Source of the DNA: Lachnospiraceae bacterium | Lineage (GTDB): Bacteria; Bacillota; Clostridia; Lachnospirales; Lachnospiraceae | Assembly (NCBI GenBank): GCA_025758065.1 | Contig: CP107199.1 | Coordinates: 2,019,501-2,083,500 of the forward strand | DNA: 64,000 nt | Direction of reading: 5' to 3' | The notes under the pieces: model-generated | Told to the model about the DNA's origin: nothing | Seen by the model: the letters and a program-made list of their open reading frames with translations, nothing else | The model's database searches: none | Made by a program: the position numbers and the translations under genes | Part shown: piece by piece, positions 16,418 to 25,592 of the stretch | Layout of the letters: each line of letters starts with the position of its first letter | Numbering within the stretch: position 1 is the stretch's first letter

Positions 16418-16571
16418 TACTCTTTAATGCTTCTTGCAAATAGAAAATAAATGTGCTATTGTAAAACTAACTCCCGCAGGTATTCACACTGCAAAAACAT
16501 TATAAATTCCCGTTCAGGGGCGTTCGCCCGCATTTACCAGGAGGATATGGCAAAAGAAACCGAAAAGAAGG

Positions 16572-16600
16572 TTGACAATTTTTAATAACTGTACTATGAT
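16572..16600 (+). promoter_or_regulatory. recA promoter
   Basis: TTGACA (16572-16577) and TATGAT (16595-16600) have an ideal 17-bp spacer and lie just upstream of the LexA box and recA. Confidence 0.8.
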
Positions 16601-16613
16601 TATGGTACATGAC

Positions 16614-16627
16614 AGAACACTTGTTCG
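16614..16627. promoter_or_regulatory. LexA (SOS) box of recA
   Basis: AGAACACTTGTTCG matches the Gram-positive LexA/DinR consensus GAAC-N4-GTTC exactly. It lies 13 bp after the -10 element, overlapping the likely transcription start, as expected for repression of recA. Confidence 0.85.
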
Positions 16628-16650
16628 CATTATTTTCTCAGGAGGAGAAC

Positions 16651-17802
16651 ATGGGCAAAGAAGAAAAGATGAGCGTGAATAGAGATATGAATAAAGATGA
16701 GAAGTTAAAAGCATTAGATGCTGCTTTGACTCAGATTGAAAAAGCATATGGTAAGGGCTCCGTTATGAAGTTAGGTGAGTCCGGTGTAAATATGAATATT
16801 GAGACAGTTCCTACAGGTTCCATCAGCCTTGATATCGCATTGGGGCTGGGCGGTGTCCCAAAGGGAAGAATTATTGAGATATACGGACCGGAATCCTCAG
16901 GTAAGACGACGGTAGCTCTTCATATGGTAGCAGAGGTGCAGAAAAGAGGGGGTATTGCAGGTTTTATCGATGCTGAGCATGCATTAGATCCTGTTTATGC
17001 AAAAAATATCGGCGTAGATATTGATGATCTCTATATTTCCCAGCCGGATAACGGTGAGCAGGGTCTGGAGATTACAGAAACTATGGTACGTTCCGGCGCT
17101 GTAGATATCGTGATCGTGGACTCTGTAGCAGCTCTGGTACCAAAAGCTGAGATCGATGGCGAGATGGGTGATTCCCATGTAGGTCTTCAGGCACGTCTGA
17201 TGTCCCAGGCATTAAGAAAACTGACTGCTATTATCAGTAAGTCTAACTGTATTGTTATTTTTATCAACCAGCTGCGTGAAAAAGTAGGTGTTATGTTTGG
17301 AAACCCGGAGGTTACTACCGGTGGACGTGCGCTGAAGTTCTATTCTTCTGTCCGTATGGATGTGCGCAGGATCGAAACCTTAAAGCAGGGCGGTGAAGTA
17401 GTTGGAAACCGTGTCCGCGTAAAAGTAGTTAAAAACAAGATCGCTCCGCCATTTAGAGAGGCTGAGTTCGATATTATGTTTGGTAAAGGAATCTCCAAAG
17501 AAGGCGATATCTTAGATCTTGCTGTAAAGGAAAATATCGTAGAAAAAAGCGGTGCATGGTTTGCATACGGCGGTTCCAAGATTGGTCAGGGACGGGAAAA
17601 TGCAAAACAGTATCTGTTGATGCATCCGGCAATCTGTGCTGAGATTGAAGCACAGGTACGTGTGAAGTACAATCTGCCAGGTGCTGAGGAGGCAGAGGCT
17701 AAGGCCAGAGAAGCAGCTCTGAAAGAGAAAGAAGAGAGCGGCTCCGTTCTTGCAGAAAATGCAGGAGAAGAGCTGACTGTTTCTGAGGCTGAAAAAGAAT
17801 GA
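16651..17802 (+). CDS. recA: Recombinase RecA
   Basis: RecA forms filaments on single-stranded DNA, drives strand exchange and triggers LexA self-cleavage. The 383-residue protein has Walker A YGPESSGKTT at about 78-87, FIDAEHALDP, the Walker B region IVIVDSVAALVPKAEI, loop region GDSHVGLQARLMSQALRKLT, INQLREKVGVMFGNPE and a Glu/Lys-rich acidic tail. ATG 16651 has a perfect AGGAGG 5 nt upstream; the frame is open further upstream but over the SOS box. It overlaps recX by 4 nt, so the two are translationally coupled. Confidence 0.98.
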   Translation: MGKEEKMSVNRDMNKDEKLKALDAALTQIEKAYGKGSVMKLGESGVNMNIETVPTGSISLDIALGLGGVPKGRIIEIYGPESSGKTTVALHMVAEVQKRGGIAGFIDAEHALDPVYAKNIGVDIDDLYISQPDNGEQGLEITETMVRSGAVDIVIVDSVAALVPKAEIDGEMGDSHVGLQARLMSQALRKLTAIISKSNCIVIFINQLREKVGVMFGNPEVTTGGRALKFYSSVRMDVRRIETLKQGGEVVGNRVRVKVVKNKIAPPFREAEFDIMFGKGISKEGDILDLAVKENIVEKSGAWFAYGGSKIGQGRENAKQYLLMHPAICAEIEAQVRVKYNLPGAEEAEAKAREAALKEKEESGSVLAENAGEELTVSEAEKE

Positions 17803-18404
17803 CCGTTACAGCAATTGTCCCTGTAGATAAGAACAAATGCAAAGTCTTCCTTGGAGAGGACTTTGCATTTGTTTTATATAAAAGTGAAGCAGCCCGTTTC
17901 CATATAGAAGAAGAAAATGACCTTTCGGAACAGACTTACGAGAAGATAAAAGAAGAGATCCTTTTAAAACGGGCCAGAGATCGCGCCCTGTATCTTCTTC
18001 AGTCCCAGGGGCGGACCAAGGCTGAAATGATCCAAAAACTGCAAAAAGATGGTTACCCGGACGATGTGATCAGAGAGGTGATGTCCTTTTTGGAAGAGTA
18101 TCATTTTGTAGATGACAGTTCTTACACAGAAAATTATATTCATGTAAATAAAAGCAGAAAAAGTCCCCGTCAGATTGTTTTTGAGCTGCAGCAAAAGGGC
18201 GTGGATAAGGATACGATCAGCCGGATGTTGGAAGAAGCTCCCATTAATGAAGATGATACAGTCCGGGCTTTATTAAAGAAAAAAACAGGCGGACAGATCC
18301 CAGCGGATTGGAAAGAAAGGCAGAAACTGGCTGATTTTTTAGGCAGAAAAGGCTTTTCTTTTGATGTTATCCAGCGGGTTTTGAGGGAAAGCACAGATGA
18401 CTAA
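17799..18404 (+). CDS. recX: Regulatory protein RecX
   Basis: RecX binds in the RecA filament groove and modulates its activity. At 201 residues it is a typical clostridial length. It shows repeated three-helix RecX units: RDRALYLLQSQGRTKAEMIQ, LQKDGYPDDVIREVMSFLEE, YHFVDDSSYTENYIHVNKSR then KSPRQIVFELQQKGVDKDTI, and a last unit LADFLGRKGFSFDVIQRVLR. Its ATG overlaps the recA stop (ATGA), so its expression follows the SOS response. Identification rests on the sequence pattern and location. Confidence 0.93.
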   Translation: MTVTAIVPVDKNKCKVFLGEDFAFVLYKSEAARFHIEEENDLSEQTYEKIKEEILLKRARDRALYLLQSQGRTKAEMIQKLQKDGYPDDVIREVMSFLEEYHFVDDSSYTENYIHVNKSRKSPRQIVFELQQKGVDKDTISRMLEEAPINEDDTVRALLKKKTGGQIPADWKERQKLADFLGRKGFSFDVIQRVLRESTDD

Positions 18405-18465
18405 AGAAAGCAGCATGTCCTTTTGTTTATGTTGTCGGTACAACGGGGAAATAAGAGGAATATAC

Positions 18466-18494
18466 TTGACACAATTCTGAAAAAAGTATAAAAT
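18466..18494 (+). promoter_or_regulatory. rny promoter
   Basis: TTGACA (18466-18471) and TAAAAT (18489-18494) with 17-bp spacing lie about 50 bp before the rny start codon. Confidence 0.65.
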
Positions 18495-18544
18495 TACTAT
18501 GTTGTATTTCGTACAATGAAAACTAAATATAAGGAGGTGCTCCT

Positions 18545-20104
18545 GTGTTGCAGATCATAATTCCTGCTATAATCGGCGCGGTGATCGCGGCTATTATTGT
18601 TGGCTATTTTGCACATTCTGCAGGCCGTTCTTACGAGCGCAAGCAGTATGACAGCAAGGTTGGAAGTGCAGAAGAAAAAGCCAGAGAAATAATAGATGAA
18701 GCATTAAAGACTGCAGAAACAAAGAAGCGAGAAGCTCTCCTGGAAGCCAAGGAAGAATCTTTAAAGACAAAGAATGAGTTGGAAAAAGAAACCAAGGAAA
18801 GAAGAGCGGAACTTCAGCGTTATGAGAAGCGTGTATTAAGCAAAGAAGAAAACGTTGAAAAAAAGGCAGATGCCCTTGAAAAGAAGGAGGCTGATCTGGT
18901 CAGAAGGGAAAACATTCTCGGTGAACGTACCGCAGAAGTAGAGACCCAGTATGAACAGGGAATACAGGAACTGGAACGAATTTCCGGTCTTACCTCCGAA
19001 CAGGCAAAAGAATATCTTTTAAAATCTGTTGAAGAAGACGTAAAGCATGATACAGCAAAGCTGATCAAGGAACTTGAAAACAAGGCAAAAGAAGAAGCTG
19101 ATAAGAAGGCCAGAGATTTAGTTGTCACAGCTATCCAGCGGTGTGCGGCAGATCATGTGGCGGAAACAACTGTATCTGTAGTACAGCTTCCAAATGATGA
19201 AATGAAGGGACGCATCATTGGTCGTGAGGGACGTAATATCCGTACTCTTGAGACATTAACTGGTGTGGAACTGATCATTGATGATACTCCAGAAGCGGTA
19301 GTTTTATCCGGATTTGATCCGATCCGCAGGGAAGTAGCAAGAATTGCGCTGGAACGTCTGATCGTAGACGGCCGTATCCATCCGGCAAGGATCGAAGAGA
19401 TGGTAGAGAAAGCGCAAAAAGAAGTGGAGAACAACATGAGAGAAGAAGGCGAATCCGCATGTCTCGAAGTTGGTATTCATGGCATTCATCCGGAACTGGT
19501 AAAATTGTTAGGACGGATGAAATTCAGAACAAGTTATGGTCAGAATGCATTAAAGCATTCCATCGAAGTAGCACAGTTATCAGGGCTTTTAGCTTCTGAA
19601 CTGGGTGTGGATGTACGTCTGGCAAAACGTGCCGGTTTACTCCACGATATTGGTAAATCTGTTGATCATGATATGGAAGGTACACATGTACAGCTGGGTG
19701 CAGATCTTTGCAGAAAGTACAAAGAATCAGCAGTTGTTATCAATGCTGTAGAATCCCATCATGGAGATACAGAACCGACCAATCTTATTTCATGCATCGT
19801 TCAGGCTGCAGATACTATTTCTGCTGCAAGACCTGGTGCAAGAAGAGAGACACTGGAAACATACACAAACAGATTAAAGCAGCTTGAAGATATTACAAAT
19901 TCTTTCAAGGGTGTAGATAAGTCTTTTGCTATTCAGGCAGGACGGGAAGTCCGTATTATGGTTATTCCTGAACAGGTCAGCGATGACGATATGGTATTGC
20001 TGGCAAGAGATATTTCCAAGCGTATTGAAGACGAACTGGAATATCCGGGACAGATCAAAGTCAATGTGATCCGTGAATCCAGAGTAACGGGCTATGCAAA
20101 GTAA
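18545..20104 (+). CDS. rny: Ribonuclease Y
   Basis: RNase Y is a membrane-anchored endoribonuclease that initiates mRNA decay in Firmicutes. The 519 residues match the family. An N-terminal membrane helix (IIIPAIIGAVIAAIIVGYF) is followed by a long charged coiled coil to about 200. Next come the KH domain with GRIIGREGRNIRTLETLTGV and the HD domain with KRAGLLHDIGKSVDHD. The start is GTG at 18545, supported by AAGGAGG 7 nt upstream; there is no in-frame ATG that would retain the membrane segment. It has its own promoter and a terminator at 20117-20148. Confidence 0.97.
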   Translation: MLQIIIPAIIGAVIAAIIVGYFAHSAGRSYERKQYDSKVGSAEEKAREIIDEALKTAETKKREALLEAKEESLKTKNELEKETKERRAELQRYEKRVLSKEENVEKKADALEKKEADLVRRENILGERTAEVETQYEQGIQELERISGLTSEQAKEYLLKSVEEDVKHDTAKLIKELENKAKEEADKKARDLVVTAIQRCAADHVAETTVSVVQLPNDEMKGRIIGREGRNIRTLETLTGVELIIDDTPEAVVLSGFDPIRREVARIALERLIVDGRIHPARIEEMVEKAQKEVENNMREEGESACLEVGIHGIHPELVKLLGRMKFRTSYGQNALKHSIEVAQLSGLLASELGVDVRLAKRAGLLHDIGKSVDHDMEGTHVQLGADLCRKYKESAVVINAVESHHGDTEPTNLISCIVQAADTISAARPGARRETLETYTNRLKQLEDITNSFKGVDKSFAIQAGREVRIMVIPEQVSDDDMVLLARDISKRIEDELEYPGQIKVNVIRESRVTGYAK

Positions 20105-20116
20105 AAAATGTATTAT

Positions 20117-20150
20117 AAAAAAGCTTCATCAGCAGATGGAGCTTTTTTTG
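20117..20150 (+). terminator. rny terminator
   Basis: AAAAAGCTTCATC / GATGGAGCTTTTT forms a stem with a 4-nt AGCA loop and ends in a T-run. Confidence 0.85.
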
Positions 20151-20197
20151 ATACATTGCATAATGAAAGCCAGCTGTTACGTGCCGTTGGCATGCTG

Positions 20198-20272
20198 CAC
20201 CTGCGTTTTTAGACCTGCACACTCAAATCCGCATCCTACGTGATCAGTACAGTTATTTACGAAACGATTTAC
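20198..20272. mobile_element. Family A MITE, truncated right half
   Basis: From CACCTGCGTTTTTAGACC to CGAAACGATTTAC this matches the right half of the 159-bp copies. It is followed by TA. The left half is missing or too diverged to see, although GAAAGCCAGCTGTTACGTG at about 20165 may be an eroded part. Confidence 0.7.
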
Positions 20273-20299
20273 TAGTAAATCGTAAGGAAAACTTTATTG

Positions 20300-20354
20300 A
20301 CAGTATGTGGTAAAAAGGGTAGTCTTAGAGCAAAGAAAGACTCTGAGAGAACAT
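20300..20354. repeat. Family B repeat, right-end remnant
   Basis: AAAGACTCTGAGAGAACAT at the end matches the family B right terminus. The preceding 35 bp are only loosely similar. It lies 26 nt before the start codon of the next gene. Confidence 0.5.
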
Positions 20355-20380
20355 TTGTGAGGAAAAGGAGGAATAGGTAT

Positions 20381-21376
20381 ATGGCATACAGTAAAAAAAG
20401 ACTGATCGCAGCTGTGATGGCGGGGGTTCTTGCGGCAATGTGTGCGTTCCCAGGCTATGCAGCCAGCAGAAAGAAGATCACATCGGTTACATTGACGATC
20501 AAGGCTGATATTGAACCGAATACAGACTTTGGAATGGAGAATATTGAAATCGACAGCAGCAGCAGCCGATACAGCGTAGATGGATATGATATATTAAATG
20601 AGGGATTTACCTGGACAGAAGATATGACACCCCAGATCCGTATCACATTGACTGCAGATGATGATTATTATTTTACTTCCCTGGGAAAGGATAAGATCAC
20701 ATTAAAGGGTGGTGCGGAATATAAATCATCTACCAGACAGAATTCCAGTTCTGAATTACTGTTAGATGTAAACTTGCCTTCCCTGCAGAACAGTTTAAAA
20801 TCCATGGAAGGAATTACTTTATCAGATAATGGAATTGCCACCTGGCCGGCTATAAGTACAGCAGGAAGCTACGAAGTCCGTGTATACAGGGAAGGAAAGA
20901 TCGTAGGAACTGCCCTTACTACCGATACAAACTCTGCCAACTGCAGAATACGTATGATGAAGCCAAATGAAAACTATATGGTAAAAGTCCGTGCTGTTAA
21001 TAAATATGACAATACGGTAAAAGGCGAATGGACCGAATCTAACACCGTTTATATTAGTGGTGACAAAGTAGCAGAATTTAAAGCAGACCCAAATGCATCA
21101 AATGTAAATACAGCTTCCGGCACTACTGGTAAATGGAAACAGGAAACAGACAAGAGGTGGTGGTATTGCAGGGCAGACGGAACCTATCCTGCAAACCAGT
21201 GGGAAGAATTAGGCGGAAAATGGTATTTCTTTGATGAGAACGGCTATATGAAGACCGGCTGGATCGACTGGAATGGAAAGAGTTACTATTGCTCTGAAAA
21301 TGGAGATATGCTTACTGATTGCATGACACCTGATAATTATCTGGTAGGCGCAGATGGAGCCTGGATCGCCCAGTAA
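20381..21376 (+). CDS. Secreted protein with Fn3-like and cell-wall-binding repeats
   Basis: The protein has about 331 residues. MAYSKKRLIAAVMAGVLAAM then CAFPGYAAS is a Sec signal peptide with probable cleavage after AAS/AYA near residue 26. The central part resembles a fibronectin-type-III-like beta domain (ITLSDNGIATWPAISTAGSY, NYMVKVRAVNKYDN). The last 90 residues hold choline/glucan-binding-type repeats: KRWWYCRADGTYPANQWEEL, GGKWYFFDENGYMKTGWIDW and NGKSYYCSENGDM. It is likely attached non-covalently to cell-wall polymers. ATG 20381 has AAGGAGG 9 nt upstream. No catalytic domain is recognised; a role in surface display or adhesion is inference. Confidence 0.8.
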   Translation: MAYSKKRLIAAVMAGVLAAMCAFPGYAASRKKITSVTLTIKADIEPNTDFGMENIEIDSSSSRYSVDGYDILNEGFTWTEDMTPQIRITLTADDDYYFTSLGKDKITLKGGAEYKSSTRQNSSSELLLDVNLPSLQNSLKSMEGITLSDNGIATWPAISTAGSYEVRVYREGKIVGTALTTDTNSANCRIRMMKPNENYMVKVRAVNKYDNTVKGEWTESNTVYISGDKVAEFKADPNASNVNTASGTTGKWKQETDKRWWYCRADGTYPANQWEELGGKWYFFDENGYMKTGWIDWNGKSYYCSENGDMLTDCMTPDNYLVGADGAWIAQ

Positions 21377-21410
21377 AACAGACAGACTGTAGATACATTA
21401 CTGTAAATAC

Positions 21411-21455
21411 AAGCCGCTGCAAAGTGTAAAAAGACATTTTGCAGCGGCTTATTTT
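21411..21455 (+). terminator. Terminator after the wall-binding protein
   Basis: AAGCCGCTGCAAA and TTTGCAGCGGCTT make a 13-bp stem, followed by ATTTTG. Confidence 0.75.
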
Positions 21456-21526
21456 GTGCTATTATAGATGCAGCATTTGAGATAGATGTGTTCTCAAACA
21501 GAGCTTAGAAGAAAGAGGACAGAAAT

Positions 21527-23614
21527 ATGAACAGTTTAAGGGAATGGGAAGAAGCCTTTGAACAGGCTGTTGATGTAAAAAAATCTTATGATCTTGCAAA
21601 AAGAATGGAAGGACCCAAGACAAATCCGGTACTGGGATACCGTACAGCCGGCTCCAAAGCAGAGTGGGAAACGGGAGAACTGCTTTTAAAAGAAATGCAG
21701 GAAATGGGACTTCAGAATGTACAAAAGGATAAGATCAAGGTAGACAGCTGGGACTTTCATCACGCGGTCCTTCGTTACCGTGATAAAGAAGATAAAGAAT
21801 ATGAATTTCAATTAGGCGCTTATCAGACGGATTTTCATACAGAAGGATTTCAGGAATTTTCCATGGTCTATTTAGGACGGGGCACAGCGGAAAATTATGA
21901 AAATATAGATGTAAAAGGTAAGCTTGTGCTGATCGATATTAACCAGAGAGAAGAATGGTGGATCAATTTTCCGGTTTATCAGGCTCATTTAAAGGGAGCG
22001 GCAGCACTTATTGCAGTTCAGGATCAGGGGTATGGGGAGATCCATGATACGTCCTTAAATGCCCAGGATATTGCAGGACCGAAAGAGGCAGCTGCTTTCT
22101 CCATTTCCCAGGCAGATGCGGCTGTCTTAAAAGCAGATATGGGAAATATAGAAAAAACTGGAAATCATACAGGGGATTTTAAAGAAATCCAGGTATTATT
22201 TGATGCCCAGTCTACTGTGGTCCGTGACCGGGAGTCCTATAACATTACCGGCATGATACCAGGAGAAGAGCCGGAGCAGATGATCATGCTGTCCGCTCAC
22301 TATGACTCTTATTTTACCGGTTTTCAGGATGACAATGCGGCAGTTGCAATGATGCTTGGGATCGCAAGAACTTTTATTGATATGGGATATAAGCCAAGGA
22401 AGACGTTAGTGTTCTGTGCTATGGCAGCAGAAGAGTGGGGAGTAGTAGACTCTAAATATGATTGGTCTACCGGTGCCTACGAACAGGTATTTACTGCCCA
22501 TCCGGAGTGGCAGGGAAAGGTGGTCGCAGACTTTAACTTTGAACTTCCAGCCCATGCCCATGGAAAGAAGGATGCAGTCCGCTGCACCTACGAATACGCT
22601 TCCTTTATGAAGAAAGCAACAGAGCATATTCAGCCGTCAAAAGAAGCATACCCGGAAGGCCTGGAAGTCCACTTCCCTATCCAGACCTGGTCTGATGATT
22701 TTTCCATTGCCATTGCAGGAATTCCATCCTCTGTAAATGAGTTCAGCGACGGGGAGTTTATGGAGACCCACTATCATTCTCAGTTTGATAATGAAGATTT
22801 CTATGACGAGCCGGTTTACCGCTTCCACCATAACCTTTATGGAAAACTGGTGCTGGCATTTGACTATACAGCAGTAGTACCTATGGATTTTGAACGGCTG
22901 TTTACTGCAGTGGAAGACAGTGTAGAAAAATCCCTGTGTGAAAAAACACAGGCAGATGAAACGAACCTTTTAGAACGTCTGAATAAGGCCAAAGAGCTGG
23001 GACGTCAGTTATACAGTCAGATACAGAAGATCAACGATGATTATAAAAGCCTTCTGGAATCAGGAAAGTATGATGAGGCAAAGAATGTGGCAGCAGGATA
23101 TGCAGACTTAAACAGCTCCCTTCTTTATATCTTCCGCAAGGAACAGGACTATTTTGTCCGCTTAAACTGGCATGACGATGTACTGTTCCCGCAGCAGGGG
23201 GTAGGTGAGAACCTGAAAGCTATTTATAAGGCGCTTGCCTGCTTAAAAGAGGATGATCCGGAAGGTGCCCTGGAAGCAGTTTATGAGATTGATAATAACC
23301 GGTATGCCTTCCTGTTTGACAGAGAAGTATTCCGTTATTTTACTGAATATGTATTAAATCAGCCGGCAGACCGGTTAAAATGGGGCTATGGCCGTATTAT
23401 CCACCATGAAAATCTGTACGATCTGGTAGTAAGTTTAAAGAAAAAGAACAAACTGCAGAAAGCAGGAGAAAGACCGGATCTGGAAGAAGAATACAAGACT
23501 CTGCTTCAGGCTGCAAAAGCCCAGGAGCAGTGCTACCGGGATGATATTGATTATATGGCATCTTCTGTGGAGAAGCTTTTAGCTGCCATGGAAGGATACC
23601 TGGAAAAACAGTAA
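21527..23614 (+). CDS. M28-family zinc aminopeptidase with PA domain
   Basis: The 695-residue protein has no signal peptide, so it is probably cytoplasmic. The first 220 residues include a protease-associated-like insertion (DVKGKLVLIDINQREEWW, VYQAHLKGAAALIAVQD). The M28 catalytic core follows with metal ligands in MIMLSAHYDSYFTGFQDDNA (His, Asp) and VFCAMAAEEWGVVDS (Glu-Glu). A later His is in FMETHYHSQFDNED. The C-terminal 220 residues are helical. Such enzymes trim amino acids from peptides. It lies 18 bp before a GNAT gene, so the two may be cotranscribed. Substrate specificity is unknown. Confidence 0.87.
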   Translation: MNSLREWEEAFEQAVDVKKSYDLAKRMEGPKTNPVLGYRTAGSKAEWETGELLLKEMQEMGLQNVQKDKIKVDSWDFHHAVLRYRDKEDKEYEFQLGAYQTDFHTEGFQEFSMVYLGRGTAENYENIDVKGKLVLIDINQREEWWINFPVYQAHLKGAAALIAVQDQGYGEIHDTSLNAQDIAGPKEAAAFSISQADAAVLKADMGNIEKTGNHTGDFKEIQVLFDAQSTVVRDRESYNITGMIPGEEPEQMIMLSAHYDSYFTGFQDDNAAVAMMLGIARTFIDMGYKPRKTLVFCAMAAEEWGVVDSKYDWSTGAYEQVFTAHPEWQGKVVADFNFELPAHAHGKKDAVRCTYEYASFMKKATEHIQPSKEAYPEGLEVHFPIQTWSDDFSIAIAGIPSSVNEFSDGEFMETHYHSQFDNEDFYDEPVYRFHHNLYGKLVLAFDYTAVVPMDFERLFTAVEDSVEKSLCEKTQADETNLLERLNKAKELGRQLYSQIQKINDDYKSLLESGKYDEAKNVAAGYADLNSSLLYIFRKEQDYFVRLNWHDDVLFPQQGVGENLKAIYKALACLKEDDPEGALEAVYEIDNNRYAFLFDREVFRYFTEYVLNQPADRLKWGYGRIIHHENLYDLVVSLKKKNKLQKAGERPDLEEEYKTLLQAAKAQEQCYRDDIDYMASSVEKLLAAMEGYLEKQ

Positions 23615-23632
23615 GGAGAACAGATATATAGT

Positions 23633-24268
23633 ATGGAAAGTCAGACGTTATACAGAGTAAAAAAAGAAGATCTGCCAAAACTGGAAAAATTGCTGGTGAA
23701 ATGCTTTGCCCATGATCCCTTATATTGCAAGCTGATTCCGGAAAAAGAGACAAGGGAGCGTCTGCTTCCTGAACTTTTTAAGTGTGATCTTACAGAATTT
23801 ATTGAAACCTGTGAGATTTATTCTGACAGCGAGGAAATGAATTCCCTGTTAGTGGTTTCTGATGAGTCAGAGCCTTATAATCCCCTTGCTTTTTATCTTA
23901 CAGAAGCCTGGGCGGGTTTAAAGACAGATGAATATCTGATCAAAGAGGATCCGAGCCTGAAGACTTTATGGAATTTTATGAAAGGCCGTGATTATTTAAA
24001 CTCCCGGTGGACCGACCAGCTCCACCAGGAAGAGCGTCTTCATGTGATCTACCTTGCAGTGGATCCGGACATGCAGCATCATGGTCTGGCAGCTATCCTT
24101 ATGGATGAGGTGATCCGTTATGCCCAGGAGCATCATCTGATGATCTCACTGGAAACCCATAATCCGGATAACGTGCCTATGTACGAACATTTTGGTTTTA
24201 AGCTTTTTGGCATTGTCCAGAAGCATTTTGATTTAAAACAGTATTGCCTGATCCGTGAGATCCAATAG
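23633..24268 (+). CDS. GNAT-family N-acetyltransferase
   Basis: The 211-residue protein has the GNAT fold pattern. An N-terminal VKKEDLPKLEKLLVKCFAHD is followed by the core acetyl-CoA motif A, HVIYLAVDPDMQHHGLAAIL then MDEVIRYAQEHHLMISLETH, and motif B NVPMYEHFGFKLFG. The pyrophosphate loop is HHGLAA rather than the classical Q/RxxGxG/A, a common variant. It sits 18 bp after the M28 peptidase. The acceptor (amine, peptide N-terminus or small molecule) is unknown. The 197-bp gap to leuB shows no clear hairpin or known riboswitch. Confidence 0.85.
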   Translation: MESQTLYRVKKEDLPKLEKLLVKCFAHDPLYCKLIPEKETRERLLPELFKCDLTEFIETCEIYSDSEEMNSLLVVSDESEPYNPLAFYLTEAWAGLKTDEYLIKEDPSLKTLWNFMKGRDYLNSRWTDQLHQEERLHVIYLAVDPDMQHHGLAAILMDEVIRYAQEHHLMISLETHNPDNVPMYEHFGFKLFGIVQKHFDLKQYCLIREIQ

Positions 24269-24465
24269 AAAAATGAGAAGATTAAGAATGTATTTAGAAT
24301 TATGATTTATAGTTATACCGGCAATTCCAAACATGTATATTTTGTAATAGGGAAAATGGGCGGGAATAGTTGAAATGAAGCCTCAAATGAGATATGATTG
24401 ATAGAAATCACAGCTATTGCAAAAGATATAACTAATAGGAATAGTAGATAAAGGGGATAATAATT

Positions 24466-25551
24466 ATGAATTATAATATTGTTGCAATTCCGGGAGATGG
24501 TATTGGCCCTGAGATTATAAGAGAGGCCAAAAAGGTATTAGATAAAGTAGGAGAAGTTTACGGACATAAGTTTAATTATACGGATATTTTAATGGGCGGC
24601 TGCTCCATTGATGCATATGGTGTTCCGCTGACGGATGAAGCGCTGGAGACAGCCAGAAATTCAGATGCAGTGCTGTTAGGTGCTGTTGGAGGTGATGTAG
24701 GCAACTCCAGATGGTATGATATTGCACCAAACCTGAGACCAGAGGCAGGACTTTTAAAGATCCGTAAAGGTTTAGGACTGTTTGCAAACATCCGTCCGGC
24801 TTATCTTTTTGAGCAGTTAGCAGATGCGTGTCCATTAAAGAAAGAGATCATTGGAAATGGCTTTGATATGGTCATTATGCGTGAACTGACCGGCGGTGTT
24901 TATTTCGGAGCAAGAAGCACTGAGGAAAAAGACGGTGAATTATATGCGGTAGACTCTATGCCATACAGTGAGCATGAGATCCGCCGTATTGCTGTCAAGG
25001 GATTTGAGATCGCTATGAAGCGCCGTAAAAAGCTGGTAAGTGTTGACAAGGCCAATGTTCTGGATACTTCCCGTTTATGGCGCAAGGTTGTAAATGAAGT
25101 TGCAAAGGATTATCCGGAAGTAGAAGTAAGCCACATGTTAGTAGACAACTGTGCAATGCAGCTGGTTATGAATCCGGGACAGTTTGACGTAGTTCTGACT
25201 GAGAACATGTTTGGTGACATCCTTTCAGATGAGGCAAGTATGATCACCGGTTCTATCGGCATGTTATCTTCTGCAAGCTTAAATGAGTCAAAGTTCGGTC
25301 TGTATGAGCCAAGCCATGGTTCTGCACCGGATATTGCAGGAAAAGATATTGCCAACCCATTAGCAACCATTCTTTCCGCAGCGATGCTTCTTCGTTATTC
25401 CTGTGACCTGGACAAAGAGGCACTGGCAGTAGAGACAGCAGTACGTCAGGTGCTGAAAGATGGATATCGTACCGGCGATATTATGTCAGAAGGCTGCACC
25501 AGGGTTGGAACTACCCAGATGGGTGATCTGGTTGCAGAGCGTATTCACTAA
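24466..25551 (+). CDS. leuB: 3-isopropylmalate dehydrogenase
   Basis: LeuB oxidatively decarboxylates 3-isopropylmalate with NAD in leucine synthesis. The 361 residues fit the family. Visible are IPGDGIGPEIIREAKKVL, the substrate helix LRPEAGLLKIRKGLGLFANI, VIMRELTGGVYFG, KANVLDTSRLWRKVV, the metal-binding DILSDEASMITGSIGMLSSA and the NAD-binding EPSHGSAPDIAGKDIANPLA. ATG 24466 follows AAGGGG. It is the first of three branched-chain genes (leuB-ilvD-ilvB) with short gaps. No T-box or leader peptide was recognised upstream. Confidence 0.97.
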   Translation: MNYNIVAIPGDGIGPEIIREAKKVLDKVGEVYGHKFNYTDILMGGCSIDAYGVPLTDEALETARNSDAVLLGAVGGDVGNSRWYDIAPNLRPEAGLLKIRKGLGLFANIRPAYLFEQLADACPLKKEIIGNGFDMVIMRELTGGVYFGARSTEEKDGELYAVDSMPYSEHEIRRIAVKGFEIAMKRRKKLVSVDKANVLDTSRLWRKVVNEVAKDYPEVEVSHMLVDNCAMQLVMNPGQFDVVLTENMFGDILSDEASMITGSIGMLSSASLNESKFGLYEPSHGSAPDIAGKDIANPLATILSAAMLLRYSCDLDKEALAVETAVRQVLKDGYRTGDIMSEGCTRVGTTQMGDLVAERIH

Positions 25552-25569
25552 AAGATTCCGGGAGTACAT
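25550..25569 (+). repeat. Family B solo right end between leuB and ilvD
   Basis: AAAGATTCCGGGAGTACAT follows the leuB stop directly and ends 23 nt before the ilvD start, with AGGAGG between. No left end is present. Confidence 0.6.
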
Positions 25570-25592
25570 GAGATTTTCAGGAGGATAAAAAT

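Noticed and set aside
16547..16585. 12-codon mini frame (MAKETEKKVDNF) before recA
   Set aside because: AGGAGG is only 2 nt from the ATG and the frame overlaps the -35 of recA; it looks coincidental.
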